A stretch of DNA of 64,000 nucleotides from Niebla homalea (lineage: Eukaryota > Ascomycota > Lecanoromycetes > Lecanorales > Ramalinaceae). Positions 54,694 through 64,000 of the stretch are shown piece by piece (positions within the stretch are counted from its first letter, which is position 1; each line of letters begins with the position of its first letter). The translations under genes and the position numbers were made by a program. The stretch is taken from assembly GCA_019925105.1 (NCBI GenBank), contig JAHGAU010000009.1, positions 806,001 to 870,000 of the forward strand. The letters run 5' to 3'. The notes under the pieces are model-generated. The model did no database searches, had not been told where the DNA came from, and was given only the letters and a program-made list of their open reading frames with translations.

Positions 54694-57600
54694 TCACATT
54701 GAGCCTAGCCTGTTCCTTGCCCTAATCTCACTCCATCTGCTGAGCCTGCCGAGCTCAAGGACATTCATCCTTCTCGTCGTTCCACTCGGATTGCCAATGA
54801 TGACCGGCTTCCATTCATCCTCTGGTCCAGACAGAATGTTGGTCCCAAATCGTTGGGAAGGAATGATTTGCACTGTCTTGAAGCGCCAGAGGACGCCAAT
54901 AAGCAGCAAAGTGAGAATGAGCAGTATCCCGGTAATGACAGCTGTCGCCGTCTGTGCTCCGAGGTGCCTTTCTATCACGCCACCCCATCCCGTAGCCCCG
55001 GCGGCGATCAGGAAAGCGAACGTTTGCGCGACGGCAAAGGCTGCCGTAACTCGCGGGAAGCAGGAAAAGTTGGTGCGCTTCTGCCTAATCTCTTCAGGTA
55101 GTTCGCGGCGTGGTCTGCCCGTCATGCCAGGTTGCAGATCAGATGTATCGAAGTTCTCCATCATGAGCCCATTGCACTCTGCTATTGCCAGATTGGAAAG
55201 AAATCCGATCAGGCCGGCGAAGAGGATGGGGGTCATGAAGTGCACAGTCCCATTGGAGGCCAGTGTGTAAGCGAGACCAGCGAAGGGCAGCGCGATCATG
55301 AAGGTGGATCGGCGAACGAGATGAGACGTCCAGGTAACGCGCTTTTGAAAGGTCATGCTGTCAGTCCTCTGCTTGTGGTGCCTTGCGCGGCTGAAGAGGC
55401 CTGCCTTTTGGAAAGGAACAGCAAGTAAGGCCGCGAGTGGAACGAAAGCGACCCCTAGTCCAACGTATTGCGGATGGAAGATGTAGTATCTCGATAGCAA
55501 TGCTCCCAAAAGCTGCAGCTACGTTATCTCACATTCGCTGAACTCGAGGGAAAGGAACTTACCACCACGATCATCACCACCTGTCCGTAGATCCACCCTT
55601 GGTAGAGCGCAAGAATCAAGAATCCAGGCTGCTTCAACATCCGTACGCACAAGACGTGACCGGCAGATACTTCTTCATACCAATTCTTGGGACCGGTGGA
55701 TTCTAGATGCATCTTGATCTCGCCTCGAGCAACACGTCTCGATACATCAGTACCGGTGCGTACTTCTGCCATTGACCGTCGATAGGGAGACCTGCGAACC
55801 TCAGGTACCATAACGTTGAGGACTAATACCACCGCGTTGAGTGAAATTGTGAGCCAGAAGCCCCAGGACACACTGATTCCACTAATTATGCCTGCACCTA
55901 TCAGGAATCCAAGTCCGATGGACATGATCGAGCACCAGGTCCAGATTCCGAGCCAGGCACCGATGCCCCCACCATGGCGGCGAACATCATTATTGTCCAC
56001 AAATTCTTGGTGAGGATTGCCGCTCTGAAGCGAGGCACCAAAAAGATCGAGCAGCGTAGTCATGAAATTGATGTTTGCAAAGCCCATTACTAGCCCTGAA
56101 AGAGCCCTCGGCAGGAGAATACCGACTCGTGAGGATGCAGCATCAGGCGAACGAGAGCCGTTCACAGCTAAACCCTGCGGAAATTGAAGTGGCAGAAGGA
56201 TGGCGAGTGCGGCCAAGGTGTATGGCTTTCGCCCATGGAGGAGTGGCAAAGGCCAAACCAAAATTGTTGTTATCGCTAATCCAAGGAAGAACACCACATT
56301 GCCGAGTATGGTATAATGGTGTTCATCCGCAAGCGTGTACTGGATGGCAGGCACTTCACCAGCATATATACCAAGTATCAGCCCCATCAATGAAGTGGTA
56401 ATGCAGGTAACCGTAGCAACAAAGCGCTTGCGACTTGTGCTCCAGTCACGGGCAATAGGCCTCCGACGGTGAGAGCGACTTAAGCTGAATCCATGCGGTT
56501 CGCGTATACTAAAATGGTGCCGATCTTTTAGATTGAAGTCCTTGCGAGCCGCGTCCTTTTCATTTCTTCGAGACGCATGGGTCTTGACCACTTTATCTAC
56601 CAAAGGCGCCGATGTATTTTCACCGCCTCGTGCGGAGGGTAGTATTGGCTCTTTAGCATCTTGCGTGTTCCCAGCAGAAAGCTCTCGGACAATTGGATGA
56701 TACTGTAGCGCTGCAGTCACATAATCAGCTACATATGGTAACCCATCAGACTCGGATCCACCGCTGGACGTAATAGTATCACACGAGTGGAGAGCCTCCT
56801 TCGCTTGCCGACGCTTTCTCGGCATTCGAATAGAAGTAGATCGAGGGTGGATATGTGGTGGACGCTGTTGAGCTCGATGGCTGCCCTGATGGACACGTGG
56901 CTCCTGCTTCTCTTTGTATGACGCCTGGGCGTCCGGAGGTTGCTGAATCTGTATAGTTGCATCGCGCAACGGGGTATCTTCCAGCGCCCAGTCTTGGGTA
57001 AGGGTGGTCTGTGCAACATGTAGGGAAGCTGAACGCGATCGAACACTTTGTGTTGCACTACTGACCTCCGAATCAAATGTCATATTCTCGTAATATGTAA
57101 GGGCCCCGGGATCTTCGCCACCATAGGAAGATATCGTTTGCGTCCTTGGGGCCACTGTAGAACCCGGGGATTGGTCGGGTTCAGGACCTTCACTGGAATC
57201 GCATGGGCCCTTATTATCTAGCTGTCGTTGAATCGTTGGCTTGCTGGTCTCTTTGCCATCTCTGCCATGTCTCGAAAGATCCCGTCCGCTTGGCTCGTTG
57301 CCATCGGCAACTCTGAGCTGCTCGGACTCGCTCAAAAGATGTCTCTGGATAGACTCAGATCTCTTTCCAATGTTATTGCTGCCAGCTTCGTTTCCGGCCA
57401 TCGACAAAGCTTCCGTCAGCAGATTCTCGAGGTCCAGAATAGCTTTGGAGAAAGACTGATCATTTGTTTGCTGTCGCCGCACCATGTGGAGAGACCCGTT
57501 ACTGTCTGCGCCGGCTCTTGAAATCATGTTTGCGTCAGCTGTCCATGGAGGTCCCTCGTAGATTGACTGGCTTCTTTCTGCAACGTCTGCTCCTTTGAAA

Positions 57601-58624
57601 CAACTAGGTCTAGCAGTCAGATTTCTTGACGTGATTGTAGCCAACAGCTTTTCGCTGTCTTTGCGACTGACAGCTTCAGACATTCCTTTGTCGGTCTGAT
57701 TCTCGCGATTGGACGCTGGGACCAAAGATGGAGAGGCGGATACATTTTGAGAGTCTGAAGGCCTTGCGAGCGAAGATCGTCTCTTACTTGGCGCCTGCAA
57801 AGGGGAGGATTGCACAGTCGAGCGCGGCCGATCGCTTGTTCTTGAAACGATGGACAGGGCTCTGCTTATGGGCGAACGTCTGATGGAATCCTCGGTCTGA
57901 GATTGAATTGATGAAAATGAACGTCTAGGAAGAAGCGGCGCTGTTTCGCTTTGCTCCCCCACTTTCGGTGTCAGGCGGATTGTACGGAGGCTGCTAGACC
58001 GGTGGGGGATATTGTGTGCGTCATCTACAATTGCGTTGTGCCCCTGCGGCGCCGACTCGGCCCCTGAGTAGTCGATGTGGGGGACTGCTTTTCTGACAAG
58101 TGACTGTGCTCTGATACAGCGTTCAGTGCCGTCGTGGCAGCTGCAGTTGAGTTCTCTATAATCAAGCCAAGATGGTCTTCCAGGTTCAATGTGTCATGGT
58201 CATGACCTTCGTGGTCGGCATCCTGCACTTTTCGTCGTGAGTTCGACGCCACATAGCCCTCTGCTGTTTTTTCGGATCGATAGCTTCGTGGTATGGGAGA
58301 CGGGTCGGGCCTCAATTGAGCATTCTTTGCAGGGTCGTGTTGCGGTGGAAGTATGCGTAGAGAGTATTTTGGAAGACCGCCTGTTTCATAAGGGCCGGCG
58401 CTCGGTGCATCTACATGATGTGGCCATTCAACCCTGCGCGACTGACCTCCGGGAATCGAAAGGGTGGTAGCCTTCTGGTCGATGGATGAATCTGTAGAGG
58501 GTGAAGGACCATCGACACAGAGCATCATGTCAGCCCGAAGGTCCAGCTGACTTGGCTGTTTGAGAGATCGCACCGTCGCGGTGCCCATCTGGTACTTGAA
58601 CTTATCTGACCTGGCGGATACCAT
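54694..58624 (-). CDS. MFS transporter with a long disordered N-terminus
   Basis: The proposed model has exons 58624-58105, 58063-55563 and 55518-54694 (introns 41 and 44 bp) and encodes 1281 residues. The transporter half is clear: from RKRFVATVTCITTSLMGLILGIYAGEVPAI about 12 hydrophobic segments follow, with LPLLHGRKPYTLAALAIL, PRALSGLVMGFANINFM and GIGAWLGIWTWCSIMS, typical of a fungal major-facilitator protein. The last exon has helices 7-12. The frame of exon 2 has no ATG at its open end near 57962 (only GTG) and stays open to about 58190. The ATG-started frame at 58624-58025 (MVSARSDKFKYQMG ... LEDHLGLIIENSTAAATTALNAVSEH) lies directly upstream and fits in phase by an AGTCACT donor and a CTCAG acceptor. 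That N-terminal join is inferred; the transporter half is certain. The substrate is unknown. Confidence 0.65.
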
Positions 58625-59972
58625 TCTAAACAGTGAGGGTTGAATTTCTGTGGAACCCAAATCGGGTTCGGCAAGGATCAAGGCTGTCGCTCTGTACAAA
58701 GCCAGCCTGCTGGCTGGGCAATAGAAGAATAAGGAAAGAATAATGTGCTTAATCACTGTTCGAAAAGGTTATGCTGTGAATAGAAAAAGACGCGGGTGCT
58801 CAATGATCTTGTATGAACTACGAAAAGATTGGTCCTGCAACGACAGGAAGGAGCCGGCGAGAATGATGAGCGAGGAACATTAAGGACATATGGTGTATCA
58901 TCATTAAATAAGAAGCACCTTCCTCTTTCGATGCAAGAGGCCACGGCAAATCGGTCGCCCAACAGCAAGAAGATTGCATAGCCGTTCCTCTTACAAATCT
59001 TGCATTCCTGAGCATCATCCCCTTTGAAACGAGTACGAAGAATATTCAGCCGGTAGCTACTTCCCCTTTCGATGCCATTTATCAAGGGCCAACAAAGTCG
59101 AATCAAGTTCATGACTGACTTGGAAGCACTCACATTCAGAACGCAGCTCAGATCCAAGTGCATATCTGTAAAACCACCTGAACAAAGCACGTGCTTTGAG
59201 AATAATCATTAAGGAAGGACGCACCACCCCCAGACCGCGCGGCAATAGCGCCAGCAAAACGTACGTACTTCTTGATCACTCGCTTTCGCTCGCAGGGCAT
59301 TTGCAGAGATCCAATGTCGCCTTGCGGATAGGCAATGGGCAAAGACAGTGTCGGTCCAGATTATCTTGGTGTAAGTAGGTGGAGTGGTGGAGCCCGAGTT
59401 CTGTGCTACCCAATTAGTCTCCACGCGTGAGTAGCGACCTGCCCATAATAGTGTGAAGACAGGGCAACGGTTCATACCTGATCGCGCCATCGACTGCAAA
59501 GGGTGACCCGAAACATATGCCCACAGGGAGTCTTTCCTTGGTGAGCCTAATCGTGTGGATACCTTTCGCAAGGGACTCATGGTCTCTCGCGATGTTCCCA
59601 GGAGCTATACCTGCTGATGTCAGCATGAAGTCGATACGACCTAGACTGGCATCACTTTCAGTTGTGCCAACTAAGCTTAAAGATTAGACTTTCTAACCAG
59701 ATGGCCGCTGTCCTCTTGCAGCCAGCTCTATCTCGTTCCAACGGAACAGGCGCAGTCGGCAGATCATGTTCATGTTGAGCCGGACCTCTAGAGAGGCACC
59801 AGCTTGATCTGGCGGCCTTTCCACGAAATGGGACGATTCGCGATGATGTCATAGACTCTCATCCTGACTGGCGCTGCGATATTGCCGCTTCAAGCAGTGC
59901 AGATGGTACATGCAGAGGCTATGGCACAGACGAGTGAAGTGCCTGTACTTCTTTCTCTTCCTCAAGATGAAA
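58625..59972. other. Gap, 1.35 kb, with scattered coding-like fragments
   Basis: No full gene. The minus strand at 59478-59862 has a short-chain-dehydrogenase-like fragment (listed separately). Confidence 0.4.
59478..59862 (-). other. Possible gene remnant, SDR-like fragment
   Basis: The minus strand reads MRVYDIIANRPISWKGRQ (59862-59788, 24 codons to a stop), and then, in another frame (59683-59478), GRIDFMLTSAGIAPGN followed by a Leu/Ile-rich stretch and a GTATGA donor. The second piece resembles the GRIDxxxxNAGIA part of short-chain dehydrogenases. The nucleotide-binding Gly motif, YxxxK site and start are not visible. This could be a decayed gene or chance. Confidence 0.22.
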
Positions 59973-62382
59973 TTAGTCGACCTTGATCGCTCTGTGTCGA
60001 GTCAGGTTCCGCCTATAGCTTAAATGACCAGGGACGCCTACCCGTATATCTTCTTGATGAAGGTATAAGCAGTTAGGAATCCGACTGTTCCCATCAGCAA
60101 GCCGTAGACAGCGCAGCCGAGTCCGCAGTAGCAGAAGAAGAGGATGGTGCTTGTGAACCCCTGGGTGTGTAATTTCGTCCAGTAGAACCAGAGGCAATAC
60201 ATATAGATCCAGATGGCAGAGCCAGCACCTGTCAGTATGCTTTGCCACCACCAGTGGTAGTTCTCCGCACATAATTGTACGTATGTCGCAACGATCGTGA
60301 CCTCCATGACGGTGACAATATTGACAAAGGATACCACAGCTATCAGACCCGTCAAAGTTAGCGCTCGTCAACCGGATTGGCGGCTAGACAGAAGGGTGAG
60401 AAGTAGGAGAATGGATCCGTTGCCAAAGCGAAGTTGAACGTTTCGTGGCGTTCGGTAAAAATACATCGAAAACCTTGACAGCAGCCATCACTTACAGAGA
60501 AATCCGAAGACGTAATAATATCCTGACTTGTCTTGCCATATGCTACGAAAGACGAAGAGCAACTCGATGAAGATAACAGCGAATGGCACGAGACCAGCGA
60601 GAAGGACACCGTAGGCAGGCGTCGTGTACCATGGCTGAGATGGGATCGGACGTGGGACACTGCTCGTCTTTGTAGGATGATCATAAGGATTACTGTAATG
60701 GTGGGCATACCAGCTGCCAAAGTACACCAGTGGTGATTGAATCAGCAGCCAGAGTGCAACAAGACCAACAAGGGTGCCGAAAGGGAGGGCTGTGCTAGAT
60801 GCCTGAGCCCACACAAGCAGGTTGAGAGTGAACATTGACATGAAAAGCGCGCCAGGAAAAAGGAGGGCGGTCAGAAGTGCGTTGCGTCGCCAGTCTAATC
60901 CATTGAAGGTCTTGTAGATTCTCGTTGATGAGTAGCCAGACAAAAGACCTGCTGAAATGTAGAGACCCACGCCAAAGCTGACGAAACCGCCGCGGAAGCT
61001 GGGATTTAGTACCCCAAAGGTACTCAAGGTCAGTAGACCAAATGCCATGAATACCAGCTGCGTGCCTGACCCAATCATTGGTCCTAGAAAACCAATGGCT
61101 CGGGGTGCACGGAATACGTCCCCGTGAAGGAGCTTCCATCCCGTGATGTCCTCGACCAACTCTTCGTCTGAAGAAGGGACGTCTTTCTCAGGTTCTGAAT
61201 TCTGATTCAAGAGGCCTGTAGTGAGGGTGTCACGGGAGTATTTGGAGATTCTGCTTGATTTTTTGGATTTGAGCTTCAGGGCGCCTTCTTCCGCGTTACT
61301 ATCTCGGAGTAGGGCTCGACCTTCTCCCACAAAGGTCCTAGCAAGTATCATGACAACGACGGCCGTGAGCAATGAGCTGATGACCAAGGAATTAATGATC
61401 GCGAGCCAGTGGATACTGTTGCCTTCGTCTTGGTTATTAAAATAAAGGTCCCATCTCCGCGACCATTCAACTCTATTGTCTTCGCGAAAATACACAGAGT
61501 ATGTGTACGGTATGTTGAGCGTCATTCCATCGTCATTGATGGCCTGGGTCGGAGAATAGGAGGATAGAGGATGGTCGTCCGTTGTGTCAGTGTTGTTCAA
61601 TGCTAAGAACAAATCCAGGCCATTCTCATCCCCATGAATGTCTTGAGGGCATCCATCGCGATCTCGATGGGCTGCCTCGATGCTCCTTGTGAAGACCTCA
61701 AAGCCAACAATGACCCTACCCCCCTTATCTCCAGCCTTGCCAGGTGCTTTGCGCCAACGGAAGACTAGTATCAGGTGGTTGTGCAGGAAATATCTTGGTT
61801 TGCCAGTTGCGGGCGAAATCTCTTTATAACCGAGCTTGAAGCCAGCGGCGTAGTATTTGTGGCTCTTGTCCACGGTGACGAAGCTTGTTGCGCCAGGGAG
61901 ATTGTCCACTATCCACTCAACGACGTAGCCGTCATCGATGAGCTCTCTGGCCCTTCCAACACCATTGCGATCCGTGTTGTGATTACAAAGATAACGGCAT
62001 TCGCTATCCTGGCCCATAGCTATGTCATAGTCCGAAGTCATGATCCTGTCTCCACGAAGGACCTCGCCCAGATTTAGAGAGACTCTTTTGCCACTGGTAT
62101 GACCTGCGTGGATCTTCCCAGAAGGAGGACATACGAAGGGAAGTTCGTAATAGGCATATTGGAGCTGCGTGTTGTCTGAATAGACCTTGTTCACGTAAAG
62201 GGGAATGGCCTCATTTTCTACATAACTTCTGATAGACCATCCTAGGACGCAAAATGAGCTTTCGGTCTTAGGTCAAGGTACGCTCGAAAAAGCTCACCAG
62301 GTATATAAAAGGCTCCAGTAGATGCTATTGCACACCAGAGGCTAAACAGTCGGGGTAAAGTGCTTGAAAAAGCTGCGCGCAT
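59973..62382 (-). CDS. Transmembrane 9 superfamily protein (EMP70/nonaspanin)
   Basis: Four exons, 62382-62298, 62241-60496, 60339-60042 and 59991-59973, with introns of 56, 156 and 50 bp, give 715 residues. The signal peptide is MRAAFSSTLPRLFSLWCAIA, followed by FYIPGWSIRSYVENEAIPLYVNKVYSD across intron 1. The large luminal domain includes YYELPFVCPPSGK, HNHLILVFRW and TYSVYFRED. Nine helices follow (LAIINSLVISSLLTAVVVMI onward), with the FGFLSVVSFVNIVTVMEVTIVATY block across intron 2, and the end IKKIYGAIKVD with the KxD-type COPI-binding tail across intron 3. TM9 proteins sit in Golgi and endosomes and help sort glycine-rich membrane proteins and cell-adhesion factors. The frame at 62194 begins GTG, not ATG; only the spliced signal-peptide exon gives a proper start. 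Confidence 0.94.
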
Positions 62383-63157
62383 TCTTCTTTTGGCCTCAAT
62401 TCAGAGTTGGTCTTGAAGGACTGTGGTGTGACGCGGCATGGATTCCAGTCTCAAGGTGTGAGTCGCCTCCTTCCTAGCTTTCATACCAAGTCATGGGGAA
62501 CCCGGACCAGAGGGAACTCGAGTGTCTGGTGGCGTACTCTGTAGCGATCATCAACCAAGAGTTCCTACACCGAGAAACACAATGGTGTGAAAAAAAGAAG
62601 CAGGAGGAGCGATAGCGTCTAGTACCGTAACAATCATCCAGGGAAGGACACAGGACCAGAAGGTTATAATGAATCTTCTCGCACACTTACCCGTTGATCT
62701 AATCCGTACAAGCGGCCAATACCGTCTAATACCGTCATATAATTTACGGTACGGTAAATGAACTCACGATATCGGAGAAGTTGCCTATCTAGCTCTGGAC
62801 CGAGCTGGCTCAGGAGCTAGAGAGTAACTTACTATTAACCAATGTACAGACGTTGCTCGTCAGGTTTTCCGTATGGCAGACAATGTGTTGAATGAATACC
62901 GTTCCTACTATCTCTGTTCATTGTTATCATCTCAGCTCCCAACAACCGCCTTCAATAATCCAATTGTTGTACCTGGATTATCTTTCTCTTTATGCTAATA
63001 CCATTGTTCGTGATAACAAAGCTATCTACTGCATATACCACGAATAAATCATCTGCCGTTTACGGATGATGAAATTCTGCTGGGTAGGTAACCAAGGTAT
63101 CTGCAGGATCGTCGTGCACTCCGTACCGTGAGCCGTTCCTAGTCTTCCTGAGAACCA
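62383..63157. other. Intergenic, 0.78 kb
   Basis: TM9 promoter on the left. At 62718-62760 direct TACCGTC and ACGGT copies make a small, partly inverted pattern, but no hairpin of note. No gene. Confidence 0.45.
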
Positions 63158-63811
63158 ATGGCCCGTCATGGTACTCACGACTGCGATGCGAGCAAGACCC
63201 GGGTGCAGGCTGGTCAGTTCACGACATTTACCAGGTTCGTGCACCCATGCATTGACTCGATTGTTCCATCGGAGGATTTCCACCTCGTGCCAAGGGAACT
63301 CGTGCCCAGTGGAGGTTTGAAATGGAAGTTGGCACCAGCACAGGCTACTGTGCAAGATGAGTCTGGGGTTAGAACAGGGACTGAAGACGTGATCACAAGC
63401 TTGCGAGCAGATCTTGACCATATGCATGGTAAGGTCTCACAGCTAGAGAGCTTCATGAAGGACTTCATTGATGGCTCGCCTGTATCAGAAAGACACTTTG
63501 ACGACAAAGTGGTCTTGGCAGCGCGGTCGGATTCACCAGCATCTCAATTGGTCTCGCTCAACTCTATCACGGTCCAGGATTGCAGTTTCATTGCTGGAAA
63601 AGGCGGTCAGAATGATCAGAATGGGTCTTCGCGCAGCGAACACCTTGCAGACCGACCTTTGAGAAGGCGACGTTCCTTTGGACCATACGAACTCTTTTGG
63701 ATGCAGAACAATCCATATGACGCCACTATAGATAGTCGGGATGCTTCACGCGACGCCTTCAACAAGGATGATAATGACCAAGATCAAGGAATGTCAATAT
63801 CGGCTGTTTAG
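63158..63811 (+). CDS. Unrecognised protein with a coiled-coil stretch, 217 aa
   Basis: Single exon from ATG to stop. There is a short heptad stretch (EDVITSLRADLDHMHGKVS, then LESFMKDFI), a Gly/Asn/Ser-rich linker, a basic RPLRRRRSFG cluster and an acidic tail (DKDDNDQDQ-like). No domain, signal peptide or membrane segment is seen. The gene may continue in introns or upstream; the window ends 190 bp later. Confidence is limited because no family was recognised. Confidence 0.4.
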   Translation: MARHGTHDCDASKTRVQAGQFTTFTRFVHPCIDSIVPSEDFHLVPRELVPSGGLKWKLAPAQATVQDESGVRTGTEDVITSLRADLDHMHGKVSQLESFMKDFIDGSPVSERHFDDKVVLAARSDSPASQLVSLNSITVQDCSFIAGKGGQNDQNGSSRSEHLADRPLRRRRSFGPYELFWMQNNPYDATIDSRDASRDAFNKDDNDQDQGMSISAV

Positions 63812-64000
63812 AGAGAGAAACCTTCCCAGCCGTGTCTCCCCTTCATAATGCGCGCATGCATCTTGCTGAGCAAACAAGAAATCCAAGATACCAGGATGCA
63901 AACAAAAAGCCATAGTAAGACTATGCATGCTTGTCATCTTAGAAGTTGGCTTCGGTGTCTCCATGATGGAGCCCTCTTTGCCTCGAGCGTTAAATCACCA

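Noticed and set aside
57960..57962. Start of the MFS protein at 57962
   Set aside because: The codon is GTG, and the frame stays open upstream, so a spliced start is more likely in a fungus.
1..64000. CRISPR arrays, operons, phage or secondary-metabolite cluster
   Set aside because: No spaced identical repeats, no polycistronic spacing, no PKS/NRPS/terpene synthase and no integrase or capsid genes; the gene set is eukaryotic and mostly housekeeping.

Overview
This is a eukaryotic nuclear segment from a filamentous ascomycete (Pezizomycotina; class not determined, though the look is compatible with Dothideomycetes). The signs are short introns of about 41-216 bp with GT-AG ends and CTAAC/CTGAC branch sites, no operons, and a typical mould gene set: a HET-domain protein, an AbaA-like TEA factor, COP9 subunit 7, a Sln1/TcsB-type histidine kinase and a CCC2 copper ATPase. 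Most genes are broken across frames by introns. I rebuilt the exon structures by hand; the cumulative reading frame closes in every full model, but no transcript data were available.

Layout. 1-637: 3' end of a small membrane protein. 1823-4271: HET-domain protein. 4955-5574: five-exon zinc-ribbon microprotein with a GC-AG intron. 6742-9043: DUR3 urea transporter with two GATA sites upstream. 9277-9829 (-): dynein light chain LC8. 10181-12959: MRD1 rRNA-processing factor with a perfect 51-bp tandem duplication. 13511-16439: TEA/ATTS factor (AbaA-like). 16882-17479 (-): DUF2237 protein. 18085-20495 (-): ELL-type elongation factor. 21915-22918 (-): RAD1 checkpoint clamp subunit. 23736-25099: GCN5 acetyltransferase. 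25491-26365 (-): CSN7. 26906-30433: CCC2. 30822-32545: RMD1/DUF155 family. 33498-34810: Rax1-like RGS membrane protein. 36700-40337 (-): Sln1-type hybrid histidine kinase. 42613-44016: F-box-like protein. 45004-45630: peroxisomal SCP2 protein. 45866-46266 (-): GFA-family pseudogene. 46734-50729: Nup2/Nup50-type nucleoporin with RanBD. 51005-52011 (-): Nit-family omega-amidase with a GC-AG intron. 52296-52982 (-) and 53718-54320: unrecognised proteins. 54694-58624 (-): MFS transporter with a very long N-terminus. 59973-62382 (-): TM9/EMP70 protein. 63158-63811: unrecognised coiled-coil protein.

Most genes are core housekeeping or regulatory functions (chromatin, checkpoint, transport, signalling). 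They are neighbours rather than members of one pathway. Close divergent pairs that may share promoters are LC8/MRD1, RAD1/GCN5 and CSN7/CCC2. Accessory-looking stretches are the HET gene, the AT-richer 44.0-46.4 kb region with the GFA pseudogene and a dispersed repeat, and the 58.6-60.0 kb and 34.8-36.7 kb gaps.

I did not find a convincing new biological system. The most unusual items are gene-structure ones: a stop-free 60-bp in-frame intron in GCN5, two GC-AG introns, a decayed GFA gene carrying both a frameshift and a Trp-to-stop change, a perfect in-frame duplication in MRD1, and an MFS gene whose start lies across an intron.
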